DNA from: an uncultured Cedecea sp.
GTDB taxonomy: Bacteria > Pseudomonadota > Gammaproteobacteria > Enterobacterales > Enterobacteriaceae
Direction: 5' to 3'
Length of the DNA: 64,000 nucleotides
Assembly (NCBI RefSeq): GCF_947498825.1
Contig: NZ_CANMLV010000009.1
Span: 93,659 to 157,658, forward strand
Shown: in pieces, positions 15,808 to 24,592 of the stretch
Numbering within the stretch: position 1 is the stretch's first letter
Layout of the letters: each line of letters begins with the position of its first letter
The notes under the pieces: model-generated
What the model was told of the DNA's origin: nothing
Databases searched by the model: none
What the model saw: the letters and a program-made list of their open reading frames with translations, nothing else
Program-made: the position numbers and the translations under genes

Positions 15808-16572
15808 TTATACTGCCACGCGCATTCCGCCATCGACAAAGAGTAAATGCCCGTTAACAAAGTCAGAAGCTTTGGCAGAAAGAAAAACAGCCGCGCCAAT
15901 CAACTCTTCAGGATCTCCCCAGCGTGCCGCTGGTGTTCGTTTACATAGCCAGCCAGTGAAGGCTTCATCATCAGCCAATGCTTGGGTCATTTCTGTTTTA
16001 AAGTAGCCAGGGGCAATACCATTCACCTGAATATTATAACGAGCCAGTTCAACACACATTCCTTTAGTGAGCATAGCGACAGCGCCTTTTGATGCCGCAT
16101 ATGGCGTGATAGTATCGCGCCCAAGCTCGCTTTGCATTGAGCCAATATTAATAATTTTTCCTTGTTTACGCTCAGTCATTTTACGGGCAACAGCCTGAGC
16201 CACCAAGAAAACGCCGGTTTGGTTAATGGCAATAACCTCATTCCACTCTTGTTCAGGAAACTCCAGGAATGGGTGGCGGCGTTGGATCCCGGCATTATTC
16301 ACCAGAATATCAATTGGGCCGATATTCTGTTCGATATGCTCAATAGCCTGATTGACCTCAGCCGACTGGGTAACATTAAAAGCAACGGCATGAGCCTTGA
16401 AACCCAGTTCTCTCAGTTTTATCGCTGCACGGTCAGCACCTTCCTGGGTTGTGGCATTAATAATGACTTCAGCCCCTGCCTGCGCTAACCCTTGCGCTAT
16501 CAAAAAGCCAATACCTCTGGCGGAGCCGGTTATCAGCGCTCGTTTGTTATCGAGAGAAAAAAGCATTGTCAT
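15808..16572 (-). CDS. idnO: 5-keto-D-gluconate 5-reductase
   Basis: The 254-residue short-chain dehydrogenase equals E. coli IdnO in length and closely in sequence. The cofactor motif TGSARGIG is near residues 15-22, NNAGIQRRHPF follows, the catalytic YAASKG contains Tyr and Lys, and VNGHLLFVDGGM ends the fold. It reduces 5-ketogluconate to D-gluconate with NADPH. GAGGA lies 6 bp before the ATG at 16572. In E. coli idnO sits in idnDOTR with divergent idnK; here idnD, idnT and idnK are absent from the neighbourhood, leaving an idnO-idnR pair. Transport of the substrate must be encoded elsewhere. Confidence 0.92.
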   Translation of the reverse strand: MTMLFSLDNKRALITGSARGIGFLIAQGLAQAGAEVIINATTQEGADRAAIKLRELGFKAHAVAFNVTQSAEVNQAIEHIEQNIGPIDILVNNAGIQRRHPFLEFPEQEWNEVIAINQTGVFLVAQAVARKMTERKQGKIINIGSMQSELGRDTITPYAASKGAVAMLTKGMCVELARYNIQVNGIAPGYFKTEMTQALADDEAFTGWLCKRTPAARWGDPEELIGAAVFLSAKASDFVNGHLLFVDGGMRVAV

Positions 16573-16684
16573 TATGAGTCCTCAGAAGGGGTAAGTGATA
16601 TACGGAAATTTTCCTGAGGTATAAAAGCGGGAATTTACTAACAATTATGCGATCTGAATCACTAAAAATGATGTTACTTAACTT

Positions 16685-16700
16685 ATGTTACGCATAACGT
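16685..16700. promoter_or_regulatory. GntR/IdnR-type operator upstream of idnO
   Basis: ATGTTACGCATAACGT is a near-palindrome matching the gluconate-regulon operator form ATGTTA-N4-TAACAT, 112 bp before the idnO start. It is the probable binding site of the adjacent idnR product. Confidence 0.7.
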
Positions 16701-17217
16701 GAGCAAGATTGTTTTTTATGAGGCAGAGGGAGTGTGGATTTTTAATTTTCTATCTGTTTGTTATAAGAAAGATTTTTTTATTTGCGAATGGCGGCAATGG
16801 AAGAGTTATCAAAAAATAGTACTTATGAATCATTTTTATACTAAACACGGTTTTAAATCATTTGAAAAATCGCTACAACAGATTTTAATCATAGAGAGGT
16901 TTTACAGGAGACATATCAGTGTAACTCAGCCGTTAAGCGCTTTCCCGGATGATGTGACATAATTCAGAGGGGAGAATGACTCATATTACAGTACTGTCTG
17001 TCCTGATTTATAATAGCCAGGAAGCGGAGATTCAGTTAGATAATTTTTCGGGGATGATTATGCTAACAGTACATTATGACAGAGGGCGAAGAAGAGTAAA
17101 AAATCCTGCAAAAAGGACCAGTCGTTTATCAGGATAGTTTTGACTCAGCTACAGAAACGTCATTCGAAAAATTATCTGTATACAGCCTGTCGAGCGACGT
17201 TACTGTATTATTCTTAT
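16701..17217. other. Gene-poor intergenic stretch
   Basis: AT-rich sequence between idnO and the LuxR-type gene. A GTG-started frame at 16699-16962 would encode 87 residues but shows no recognised domain and begins inside the operator, so it is not called. No terminator or RNA gene was recognised. Confidence 0.4.
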
Positions 17218-17700
17218 CTATTTTGTTTGCAGAAGTAATTTTTGAAAATCAATTCTATTTTCACAACCTAATTTCTTCATAAGATTACGTCTATAGGTAT
17301 ACATCGTTTTACTTTTAATGTTCAGCTGTTTTGATATTCTCTCATGGCTAAATCCCTTATGTAACAGGGTCAGTATTTCCTTTTCTCTTTTAGTCAACGC
17401 CATACTTGAGCGATAAATACCACTTTCATTCTTAAGCATAAAATAACTAAGAATATCTTTGAGACTGGATCTTTTATCCAGGACAGGTATTTTACCAAAA
17501 CTATCAGCACTTAAAGAGGACAGATCGTTAGAGGCAAAGGCAATAATTTCTTTATCTCTGCTTATAATTTCATGCATGTCATCTTTAGAGATATGATCGA
17601 GATCAAGAATAGTGAAGTAATCGTTTACGAACTCTTTGCTTAGTAGGTTTTTTAATCCAAAAATGAAAAAGTTATCATTTGAACAAACGGATTTTTTCAT
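17218..17700 (-). CDS. LuxR/FixJ-type helix-turn-helix regulator (orphan)
   Basis: The 160-residue protein has a C-terminal LuxR-type helix-turn-helix (about 98-157): ALTKREKEILTLLHKGFSHE followed by RISKQLNIKSKTMYTYRRNL. The N-terminal 95 residues resemble a shortened receiver-like domain without a clear phospho-acceptor aspartate pattern, as in RcsA, FimW or other atypical regulators. No sensor kinase or obvious target gene is adjacent; upstream lies the ToxR-like gene, divergent across 456 bp. The low GC content suggests acquisition with that pair (inference). Target unknown. Confidence 0.75.
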   Translation of the reverse strand: MKKSVCSNDNFFIFGLKNLLSKEFVNDYFTILDLDHISKDDMHEIISRDKEIIAFASNDLSSLSADSFGKIPVLDKRSSLKDILSYFMLKNESGIYRSSMALTKREKEILTLLHKGFSHERISKQLNIKSKTMYTYRRNLMKKLGCENRIDFQKLLLQTK

Positions 17701-18156
17701 ATCTATTATTTAATCCTTTTCATTTTACACTTGGATTTAAGGCAATAGCTCACGCATCCCCCATAAATTGAAGGGCAATTTATTTTGAGCGTTTATTTAA
17801 ATACTATCGTCGGTACTTAAATAAACTCTCAAGTGACTGTTGAGTGATAGCCTGACTCTTTCTTTTTAATCAAAGACTGCATGTAGTTAATCAGCTCTTG
17901 AGTCATTACTAACATAGCTGGATTATATGCATTTCTTGATTTCGTATAAATTATATTGCCTCGATAATTTTTTGGCTATTTGTATTGATTTTAACCATTA
18001 ATACGGATTTAAATTCTGATTTATAAGTTTTTATAATATTTTTATAGAGTTTTATGCCAAGACTTCTTGTTTTAAAATTTTTTATTTTAAGTTGATATTT
18101 GGCTATAATAAGGCTGTCTAGCTGCTTGTTCAGCAGCTTCACACAAGGATTATAGA
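17701..18156. other. AT-rich intergenic region between LuxR-type and ToxR-like genes
   Basis: A 456-bp very AT-rich divergent region. The only frame, 17951-18142 on the minus strand (63 codons), is low-complexity Lys/Ile-rich and unsupported by a ribosome site. AT-rich divergent regions like this often bind H-NS, but no specific site can be named. Confidence 0.4.
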
Positions 18157-18954
18157 GTGCACTACATTATTCAGAATGCAATCCGGTTTGATCCGGCTGA
18201 CTATACTCTTGAGCAAACTCATGAGCCGCATACAGTCGTTACTTTGACGGTAACGATGTCTCGTCTCCTATTGTTTTTAGTTGAAAAACATGGGGAAAAT
18301 GTGACTAAAGACGATATTCTCAGTCAGGTCTGGGAAGCGCATGGGCTACGGGCGTCAACAAATAGCTTAAATAAGTATATCTCTGATCTTCGTCAGATGT
18401 TCAGAGCCTTAGGGCTGGAAGATGAAATTATTGCAACTATTCCTAGAGTCGGGTTCTCTATCTCAGGTGCCATTGTCATTTCAACAGTGAGCAGAATGGA
18501 ATCTGAGATTGTTCCTATTGTGTCAGCAACGCCTTTGGAAGAGCGCCGTGATGGGCTGCGAACTTACCAGTATGTTTTTTTATTTATTGTGGTTTTATTT
18601 TTATCCGGGCTACTGTTTTATATTTTTCACCCTAAGGACAGCGATGAGGATATTTATACCACTACTCAAAAAAGCTATCCTGTGGGAATGATTGATACAT
18701 GTCCTGTTGTATCTCTAAAGCCCGTTGCAGATAATCTTAAAGCAAGAAGTATAGAAATTACTAAGCATATTTTAGCTATGCGTGGCAGGTCTTGTGGAAA
18801 TGAAATTCAGTATTATATTTACTTTTCAGAGGATGTCATTTATCACCAGCGGGGGCGTGTCTTTTTAGCTGACTGTGCGATGAAAGACCCAAAAATGGGA
18901 TTGATAACATCTTGCATTAATTTTTATGGTGCTGACTATGATACGAATGATTAA
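18157..18954 (+). CDS. ToxR/CadC/MarT-like membrane-anchored winged-helix regulator
   Basis: The 265-residue protein starts at a GTG 7 bp after AAGGA. Residues about 10-105 form an OmpR-type winged helix (VTMSRLLLFLVEKHGENVTK, then IIATIPRVGFSIS). A single membrane segment is at about 138-157 and the last 105 residues would be periplasmic, with three cysteines possibly forming disulphides. This is the ToxR/CadC layout. A FidL-like gene follows at once, as in the marT-fidL pair of Salmonella pathogenicity island 3. It probably controls nearby genes, perhaps the efflux operon or the surface/secretion functions, but no target is shown by the sequence. Confidence 0.85.
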   Translation: MHYIIQNAIRFDPADYTLEQTHEPHTVVTLTVTMSRLLLFLVEKHGENVTKDDILSQVWEAHGLRASTNSLNKYISDLRQMFRALGLEDEIIATIPRVGFSISGAIVISTVSRMESEIVPIVSATPLEERRDGLRTYQYVFLFIVVLFLSGLLFYIFHPKDSDEDIYTTTQKSYPVGMIDTCPVVSLKPVADNLKARSIEITKHILAMRGRSCGNEIQYYIYFSEDVIYHQRGRVFLADCAMKDPKMGLITSCINFYGADYDTND

Positions 18955-19426
18955 TGATAAAAAAATATTTCTATTGGTTGGCTTCGTAGTGATCGCTTTA
19001 TTGATTTTTTTGTTCTCTGCATCTAAAAAACAAATGGAGGGGGACGTTTATTTTCACTGTGCGACATCATTTCAAATGAAATATAACAAACCCGAATTTA
19101 TCGCGAAATTAAATATTTTTTTACAGTTGCAGAGAGATGGTCGAGGGATTTTTGATATTTCAGGGAAGGTCTATTCTCAAGGTGAAACATTCGATGTGGC
19201 AAGGACTTATCATTTTATCCATCAAAGGGAAGGGGGAACAGTCTATCATCTCACAGATATAAAAACTTCACGGCGTAATTATGAGAGTGTTGATGAAACA
19301 TTAATGAACAGCTTGTTTTTTAGTGCCACGCAGAAAGAGGGACGTTATTTGCGAATGACTAAAATGGAAAATAGCTATATTATTGATAATCTTCATTCCC
19401 CTGTCTTTGTCTGTATCGTTAGTTGA
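18938..19426 (+). CDS. FidL-like inner membrane protein, ToxS-like partner
   Basis: The 162-residue protein has one N-terminal membrane helix (IFLLVGFVVIALLIFLFSAS) and a periplasmic domain of about 130 residues ending VFVCIVS. Size, layout and position directly after a ToxR-like regulator match FidL_like proteins. The gene overlaps the end of the regulator gene; starts at 18938 and 18947 are both possible. By analogy with ToxS it may stabilise or modulate the periplasmic domain of the regulator (inference). Confidence 0.75.
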   Translation: MIRMINDKKIFLLVGFVVIALLIFLFSASKKQMEGDVYFHCATSFQMKYNKPEFIAKLNIFLQLQRDGRGIFDISGKVYSQGETFDVARTYHFIHQREGGTVYHLTDIKTSRRNYESVDETLMNSLFFSATQKEGRYLRMTKMENSYIIDNLHSPVFVCIVS

Positions 19427-19707
19427 ATTCAGAAAAATGACGGATTGCACATGGTTTTTTCTGTAACAATACGCCAGGATAAATTAGCTGTTACCTGAAT
19501 ATTGTTCCAGGTCTGCCACCATAAAATTAAAATTTTTCTACCCTCTATATGTCAGAATGTCTGTTCTCTATTGGTAGACATCATCCCGACAGCTTCTATA
19601 GTAGTAATGGCATTATGTGCCAGAGTAAGATAATCATGGGTTGTACCAGTGGGCTATTATCAAGTGAACGATAATTTTAAAATCAATGCCATAAGGAGTT
19701 CAGCCTG

Positions 19708-21159
19708 ATGTCAAATACTGCTGCGAATCACCTCCACAGCCACGAGCATGATGAACCTTGTTTGTGCCATAGCAAGGCATTTCAGCGTATTAATACCGTC
19801 CTGACTAGGGAAGCGATTAAGGCGCCGCCAATCAGTTCTGCAGCGGTTAAAATGGCTATTCCCGGTGCGATATCAGCAAAGGGTCAGAACACCGAAGCAA
19901 CAGGGTCCGTGAAAGTCTTTATCAATGTGCGGGTATTTGATGGCGTTTCTGACAAACTCAGAGATGGCTTACAAGTCATTGTTGAAGGCAATAAAATCAG
20001 TGCGCTATTACCTGCCGAAACAGCATTACCTGAAAATGCTGAGGTTATTGATGGTCAGGGAGGAGTATTAATGCCCGGGCTGATTGATGCCCACTGGCAT
20101 GCCATTATGGCTCGTCCGTCAATGATGACGGCGATGACCGCCGATTTTAACTATATTCAGGCACTGGCTATCGCCGAGGCACAGGCAACATTACTGCGCG
20201 GCTTTACTACCGTCAGGGATATGGGGGGGCCGGTATTTGGTTTGAAGCGTGCGATTGATGAGCAGGTAGCCGTCGGGCCAAGAATTTATCCTTCAGGCGC
20301 TTTTATTTCACAAACGGGTGGGCATGGCGATTTTCGTCTTCTGCATGAAGTTCCACGTGTTGCGGGGACACTCAGCTATATCGAACAGATTGGCATGACC
20401 GCTCTGGCAGATGGGGCAGACAATGTCTTACTGAAAGCCCGCGAGCAGTTGATGAGAGGGGCCTCGCAAATCAAATATATGGCCGGGGGGGGCGTCTCAT
20501 CGCTGTATGATGGAATAGATGTGACCGAGGGGTCTGTTGCAGAGATCCGTGCTGCGGTTAGCGCTGCGGAAAATTTTGGCACTTATGTGACTGTTCATGC
20601 TTACACGCCGCGTGCAGTACAAATGGCTATTGAAGGCGGTGTAAAATGCATTGAGCATGGACAAATGCTCGATGAAGAAACGGTTAAAATTATTGCTGAT
20701 AAGTCGTTGTGGTGGAGCTTGCAGCCGTTTTTGAATGATGAAGATGCGGTACCAACAGCGACTCCCGCTTCGCAGGCAAAGCAGCGAGTCATGTCAGAAG
20801 GTACTGACAATGCTTATCAGTTGGCGAAAAAACATAAAATTAAAACCGCCTGGGGAACCGATACTCTGTTCAATGAGCATCTGGCGACACGACAGGGAGC
20901 ACAGTTAGCGAAACTTAAACGTTGGTACTCGCCGTTGGAAATCCTGAAAATGGCGACCAGTACGAACGCTGAACTTTGTGCAATGTCGGGTCCGCGTAAT
21001 CCTTATCCAGGGCAGCTGGGAGTGATTGCGGAGGGCGCATTTGCTGATATGATTATTGTCGCAGGCGATCCTTTAGAAAATATAGATTTAATTTCCCAAC
21101 CAGAAGAATCTTTCAAACTGATTATGAAAGAAGGGGCTATTTTTAAATATACCCTGTGA
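19708..21159 (+). CDS. Metal-dependent amidohydrolase (imidazolonepropionase/prolidase-like)
   Basis: The 483-residue protein has the amidohydrolase fold: a beta-sandwich part (65-125), the metal motif LIDAHWH (H129, H131), a lysine in QIKYMAGGGVSS likely to be carboxylated, metal histidines in YVTVHAYTP and CIEHGQ, and an aspartate in AWGTDTLF. It resembles the Xaa-Pro dipeptidase/carboxypeptidase branch. The 65-residue N-terminal extension is unusual and holds a metal-binding-like run HLHSHEHDEPCLCH; it is not a signal peptide. An AAGGAG site lies upstream of the ATG. The natural substrate is unknown; the efflux operon follows after a palindromic repeat. Confidence 0.85.
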   Translation: MSNTAANHLHSHEHDEPCLCHSKAFQRINTVLTREAIKAPPISSAAVKMAIPGAISAKGQNTEATGSVKVFINVRVFDGVSDKLRDGLQVIVEGNKISALLPAETALPENAEVIDGQGGVLMPGLIDAHWHAIMARPSMMTAMTADFNYIQALAIAEAQATLLRGFTTVRDMGGPVFGLKRAIDEQVAVGPRIYPSGAFISQTGGHGDFRLLHEVPRVAGTLSYIEQIGMTALADGADNVLLKAREQLMRGASQIKYMAGGGVSSLYDGIDVTEGSVAEIRAAVSAAENFGTYVTVHAYTPRAVQMAIEGGVKCIEHGQMLDEETVKIIADKSLWWSLQPFLNDEDAVPTATPASQAKQRVMSEGTDNAYQLAKKHKIKTAWGTDTLFNEHLATRQGAQLAKLKRWYSPLEILKMATSTNAELCAMSGPRNPYPGQLGVIAEGAFADMIIVAGDPLENIDLISQPEESFKLIMKEGAIFKYTL

Positions 21160-21160
21160 T

Positions 21161-21285
21161 ATAGCCAAAATAATTCAAGTTGCAGTAAGGCGGCAGAGAA
21201 GGGTGCCTGACGAACCCACGAGAGTCAGTGATTTGGGTGCGCAAATGCCGTCAACACAAATGCAACTTGAGCTATGACGGATATA
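21161..21285. repeat. Palindromic repeat, variant family (YPAL-like)
   Basis: The element begins ATAGCCAAAATAATTCAAGT and ends GCAACTTGAGCTATGACGGA plus TAT. Its termini are inverted and relate to those of the 123-bp repeats (AATTCAAGTTGC), but the central part (GCGGCAGAGAAGGG ... CCGTCAACACA) is different, so it is a second subfamily. It lies between the amidohydrolase and ytcA-like genes. Confidence 0.8.
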
Positions 21286-21333
21286 CTCAGTCGCAGGCTA
21301 AAAATTACAGATGTTATTCAGGGAGTTGAAATA

Positions 21334-21663
21334 ATGGAACATAAGATGATGGAGTTTCTGAGGCCGTGTTTTTCAGCACTGCTCAGAAACTCACTGCGTC
21401 ATCACCCGTTAATCCTGGTGACTATCAGTACCTTAGTGCTGACAGGATGTGTGCAGGTCGGGGCTCCGGCCTTTACGCTCCTTGGATCCTTTATTCCTTA
21501 CTGGATGGTCTGTGCGGCAGTAGGCTTGGTGGTTGCTATCATCGTACGGATCATATTTATTAAAACCGGTATTGACGATGTCATGCCTCTGCGTTTGCTG
21601 GTTTATCTTTGTCTGATGCTTACGGTGTCATTCATCTCGGCTTTGCTCTTCTTTATGGGCTAA
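21334..21663 (+). CDS. ytcA: YtcA-like small membrane lipoprotein of efflux operon
   Basis: The 109-residue protein has a lipoprotein-type signal with lipobox LTGC (C39) followed by two more membrane helices (YWMVCAAVGLVVAIIVRIIF and LLVYLCLMLTVSFISALLFF). This is the layout of E. coli YtcA, which is encoded directly upstream of mdtNOP. GGGAG precedes the ATG at 21334. It ends 3 bp before mdtN. Its role in the pump is not established. Confidence 0.75.
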   Translation: MEHKMMEFLRPCFSALLRNSLRHHPLILVTISTLVLTGCVQVGAPAFTLLGSFIPYWMVCAAVGLVVAIIVRIIFIKTGIDDVMPLRLLVYLCLMLTVSFISALLFFMG

Positions 21664-21666
21664 AAA

Positions 21667-22716
21667 ATGGACAATACTCATTCATCAGGGTCGAAATCTA
21701 AAATAGCTATTGCTATTGGCATTATCATTGTTCTCGCCGCTATTATCTCAGGATGGTTTATTTTGAGACAAAGTGCGCACAATCCGATGTCGGAAGATGC
21801 GGTTATCGGTAGCAATGTTGTGAGGATCAGCAGTGAAATTCCTGGACGTATCGCGTCCATTAATGTTGTGGAAAATAGCCGGGTTAAAAAAGGCGATCTG
21901 TTATTTACTATTGACCCCTATATCTACCAACTGCAAGTCGAACAGGCACGCGCTGACTTGAAAATAGCGGAAGCCGCTATGGATACACAGCATCGTACCG
22001 TGATTGCTGAACAATCTAATTCGGGTATCACTAATGATCAGATAACGGCAGCGCGTACCAATTTGCAGCTGGCAACCCAGACGCTGGCTCGTCTGCAGCC
22101 GCTTGAAGCAAAAGGCTATGTGACCAAGCAACAAGTGGATGATGCCACGACGATAAAACGTAATGCTGAGGTAATGTTACAGCAGGCATTAAAGCAATCG
22201 GTAGCAGCCGAAGCTTTAGTCAGTAATACCGACAGTACCGAAGCTTTGGTCAGTGCCCGTCGTGCTGCGCTGGCGATAGCAGAAAGAATGCTGGCTCATA
22301 CTGAAATACGCGCCCCCCATGATGGACTGATCGTTGGACTCAGAACCTCTTCGGGTGAGTTTGTGGTGCCGGATCAGGCTATCTTCACTTTGATTGATAC
22401 ACAGCAATGGCATGCTGCGGCTTACTATAGGGAAACCGAGCTTCAGCATATCAAAATTGGCAATTGTGCCATGGTGTATGTTCTGGCCGATCGCAGTAGA
22501 ACCATGAAAGGGCGAGTACAAGGCATTGGTTGGGGCGTGATGTCAGAAGATCAGCTGAATATCCCGCGTAGCTTACCTTATGTACCTAAATCATTGAATT
22601 GGGTGCGTGTGGAACAACGTTTCCCGGTAAGAATTGTGCTGGATAATCCGCCGCCTGACTTAATGCGGGTGGGGGCAACGGCTGTCGCTATTGTGCGAAA
22701 TGACAATGATTGCTGA
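21667..22716 (+). CDS. mdtN: MdtN-like membrane fusion protein of tripartite efflux pump
   Basis: The 349-residue protein is a HlyD/EmrA-type periplasmic adaptor: an N-terminal membrane anchor (IAIAIGIIIVLAAIISGWFI), a lipoyl-like half motif (VVRISSEIPGRIASINVVEN, then VKKGDLLFTIDPYIYQ), a long helical hairpin (85-205), the second lipoyl half (HTEIRAPHDGLIVGLRTSSG) and a beta-barrel domain. It links the inner-membrane FUSC protein to the outer-membrane channel. Gene order ytcA-N-O-P matches E. coli. The last 17 bp overlap the next gene. Confidence 0.85.
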   Translation: MDNTHSSGSKSKIAIAIGIIIVLAAIISGWFILRQSAHNPMSEDAVIGSNVVRISSEIPGRIASINVVENSRVKKGDLLFTIDPYIYQLQVEQARADLKIAEAAMDTQHRTVIAEQSNSGITNDQITAARTNLQLATQTLARLQPLEAKGYVTKQQVDDATTIKRNAEVMLQQALKQSVAAEALVSNTDSTEALVSARRAALAIAERMLAHTEIRAPHDGLIVGLRTSSGEFVVPDQAIFTLIDTQQWHAAAYYRETELQHIKIGNCAMVYVLADRSRTMKGRVQGIGWGVMSEDQLNIPRSLPYVPKSLNWVRVEQRFPVRIVLDNPPPDLMRVGATAVAIVRNDNDC

Positions 22717-24592
22717 TAATCTGGGCCACTCTATGTTTCGCCAGGTCAAGGCGGATCTGCGCTATTTTCCTGGCCGCTTTGCAATGGCATGGCGCATTGG
22801 TGCCTTAACGGCGCTGATGAGCTTTGTCGCGATGTTCTACGGTATTCCTGAGTCTGCTATCAGTTGTTATCTTATTTTGTTCATCATGAAGCCAGATGCA
22901 GTAACCAGTATGATAATGGCGGTGGCTATTATCATACTGGTTACTATTGTCGTGGGCTTAATTATTTTGATTCTGCCGATGACCCTCGAATATGGTCCTC
23001 TGCGCATGACAATATTGATAGCCAGCTCCTTTTTCTTTTTATGGCTAGGTTCGGCAAGTCAGCTGGGAGAAGTCGGCAGTATTATCGCCTTGGTTATCGC
23101 TTTTATTATGGGGCTGATTGGCTTTGCGCCTACCGGTGAAATAGCAACCCGGGCAATACTTTATGCCTGGTTGATGACTGCCTCACCGATGCTACTGTTG
23201 TTTATCTTTAACTATCTTTTTGGCCGTTCACCGGTGATGCTGGTTTATGAAAGCCTGACGGAACGTTTGCAAATTGCTGCTGCTGCATTGCGCGATCCGG
23301 ATGTCACTCAGATAAGACAAGTACGCTTGCAGTTACTGGATGATCAGAATGACCTGGCACAGCGAGCGATGTTTGTGAAGGTATTTCATCTTGGACGAGG
23401 CGCTGAAAATAAGTGGCTGCCGGCGGCGGTAATTAACAGTTATCGGGTATTAATGGCAGTCTCTGAACTGGCCGAAACGTTACCTGAGCCGATACGTCTG
23501 AAAATGGCCGACTGGTGCAGCAGTGCAGCACAACAACTGGCAGTGAAACGTATGCCCGCTTTGCCCGAGTGGTCGTCTCAGGAGCTGAATAACGAGATTG
23601 CTGATGCTTTAATTGCATTTGCGACACCTGATGATAAGCCCCTGCCAGCAGGGATAAAAACGCCTTTCTTCGCACCGGATGCACTGACCAATCCGGTTCA
23701 CCGTTATTTTGCCTTAAAAACCACCCTGGCAAGTGTGATTTGTTATCTCACCTATACCCTGCTTGACTGGCAGAGCATTCATACCGCCATGATAACCTGC
23801 TATGTTGCGGTGCTTGGTACGACGGGAGAGACGGTACATAAGTTAGTACTACGCATTACCGGATGCCTGATTGGTGCCACGATGGGAATGTTATCGCTTA
23901 TCTTTATTGTTCCCGGTATGGATGATATTGGTCAGTTAATGATTTTAGTCTTTATCGCACTGCTTCTTTCGGCTTGGATCTCAACCGGAAATGAGCGCAT
24001 TGCGTACGCCGGAATTCAGGTTGGGCTGGCTTTTCTGCTGACGGTGTTACACGGCTTTGCTCCCAGTGATGATTTGGATGTTGCAACCGGGCGTATTCTT
24101 GGTATCTTGCTGGGAAATGTGGTTATTTATGTTATCTTCACCCATCTATGGCCGGTGGGTATTGTTGACTCCGTCCGTTCCAGTATTCGAAACAACTTAA
24201 AAGATTTATCAATTCTTTCTGAATTACCGTTACAGGCCAGAATGCAGGTAACCTTGCAGGCCGCCCGTATCGAACAGTCAATTGCCAGAACAATAGAATC
24301 ACTCCGCTTAGTTCCTTTTGAACCTAAAAACTTACGTCCATCAACCGAGGAATATCAGCGGTTAACGAAAATATTACTGGAAATAGACGTGACTTGTCGG
24401 GCGCTATTCTTACCGATGGCGAGGGACGAGGCCGATAAAGAGAGACTAAAAGCGTTGTGCATAAGTCAGTCGGTATCACTGGAAAAAAACGAAAATACCG
24501 GAGTGGTCGATGCTGAATTTCCGCCTGAACCTTTGGTTGTGCAAGATGCCCTGAAACGCAGTTTAACCAGACTTGAGGGGCTTCTAAAATGA
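22700..24592 (+). CDS. mdtO: MdtO-like FUSC-family inner membrane transporter
   Basis: The 630-residue protein has two blocks of membrane helices (about 25-165 and 340-475) separated by cytoplasmic regions, the FUSC/aromatic-acid exporter layout of AaeB and MdtO. It is somewhat shorter than E. coli MdtO (683), and its sequence is distant, so the name rests partly on the operon. The start at 22700 (MTMIADN) overlaps mdtN; 22706 is possible. It is likely the energised component of a pump for toxic small molecules such as aromatic acids or dyes (inference). Confidence 0.8.
   Translation: MTMIADNLGHSMFRQVKADLRYFPGRFAMAWRIGALTALMSFVAMFYGIPESAISCYLILFIMKPDAVTSMIMAVAIIILVTIVVGLIILILPMTLEYGPLRMTILIASSFFFLWLGSASQLGEVGSIIALVIAFIMGLIGFAPTGEIATRAILYAWLMTASPMLLLFIFNYLFGRSPVMLVYESLTERLQIAAAALRDPDVTQIRQVRLQLLDDQNDLAQRAMFVKVFHLGRGAENKWLPAAVINSYRVLMAVSELAETLPEPIRLKMADWCSSAAQQLAVKRMPALPEWSSQELNNEIADALIAFATPDDKPLPAGIKTPFFAPDALTNPVHRYFALKTTLASVICYLTYTLLDWQSIHTAMITCYVAVLGTTGETVHKLVLRITGCLIGATMGMLSLIFIVPGMDDIGQLMILVFIALLLSAWISTGNERIAYAGIQVGLAFLLTVLHGFAPSDDLDVATGRILGILLGNVVIYVIFTHLWPVGIVDSVRSSIRNNLKDLSILSELPLQARMQVTLQAARIEQSIARTIESLRLVPFEPKNLRPSTEEYQRLTKILLEIDVTCRALFLPMARDEADKERLKALCISQSVSLEKNENTGVVDAEFPPEPLVVQDALKRSLTRLEGLLK

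Noticed and set aside
16699..16962. 87-codon GTG-started frame upstream of idnO
   Set aside because: It begins inside the gluconate-type operator, has no good ribosome site, and shows no recognisable domain; it is not idnK, which occupies this place in E. coli.
17951..18142. 63-codon minus-strand frame upstream of the ToxR-like gene
   Set aside because: Low-complexity Lys/Ile/Asn composition expected from AT-rich noncoding DNA, with no ribosome-binding site.
18509..18691. Alternative-frame ORF inside the ToxR-like gene
   Set aside because: It overlaps the membrane segment of the real gene and only mirrors its hydrophobic codons in another frame.
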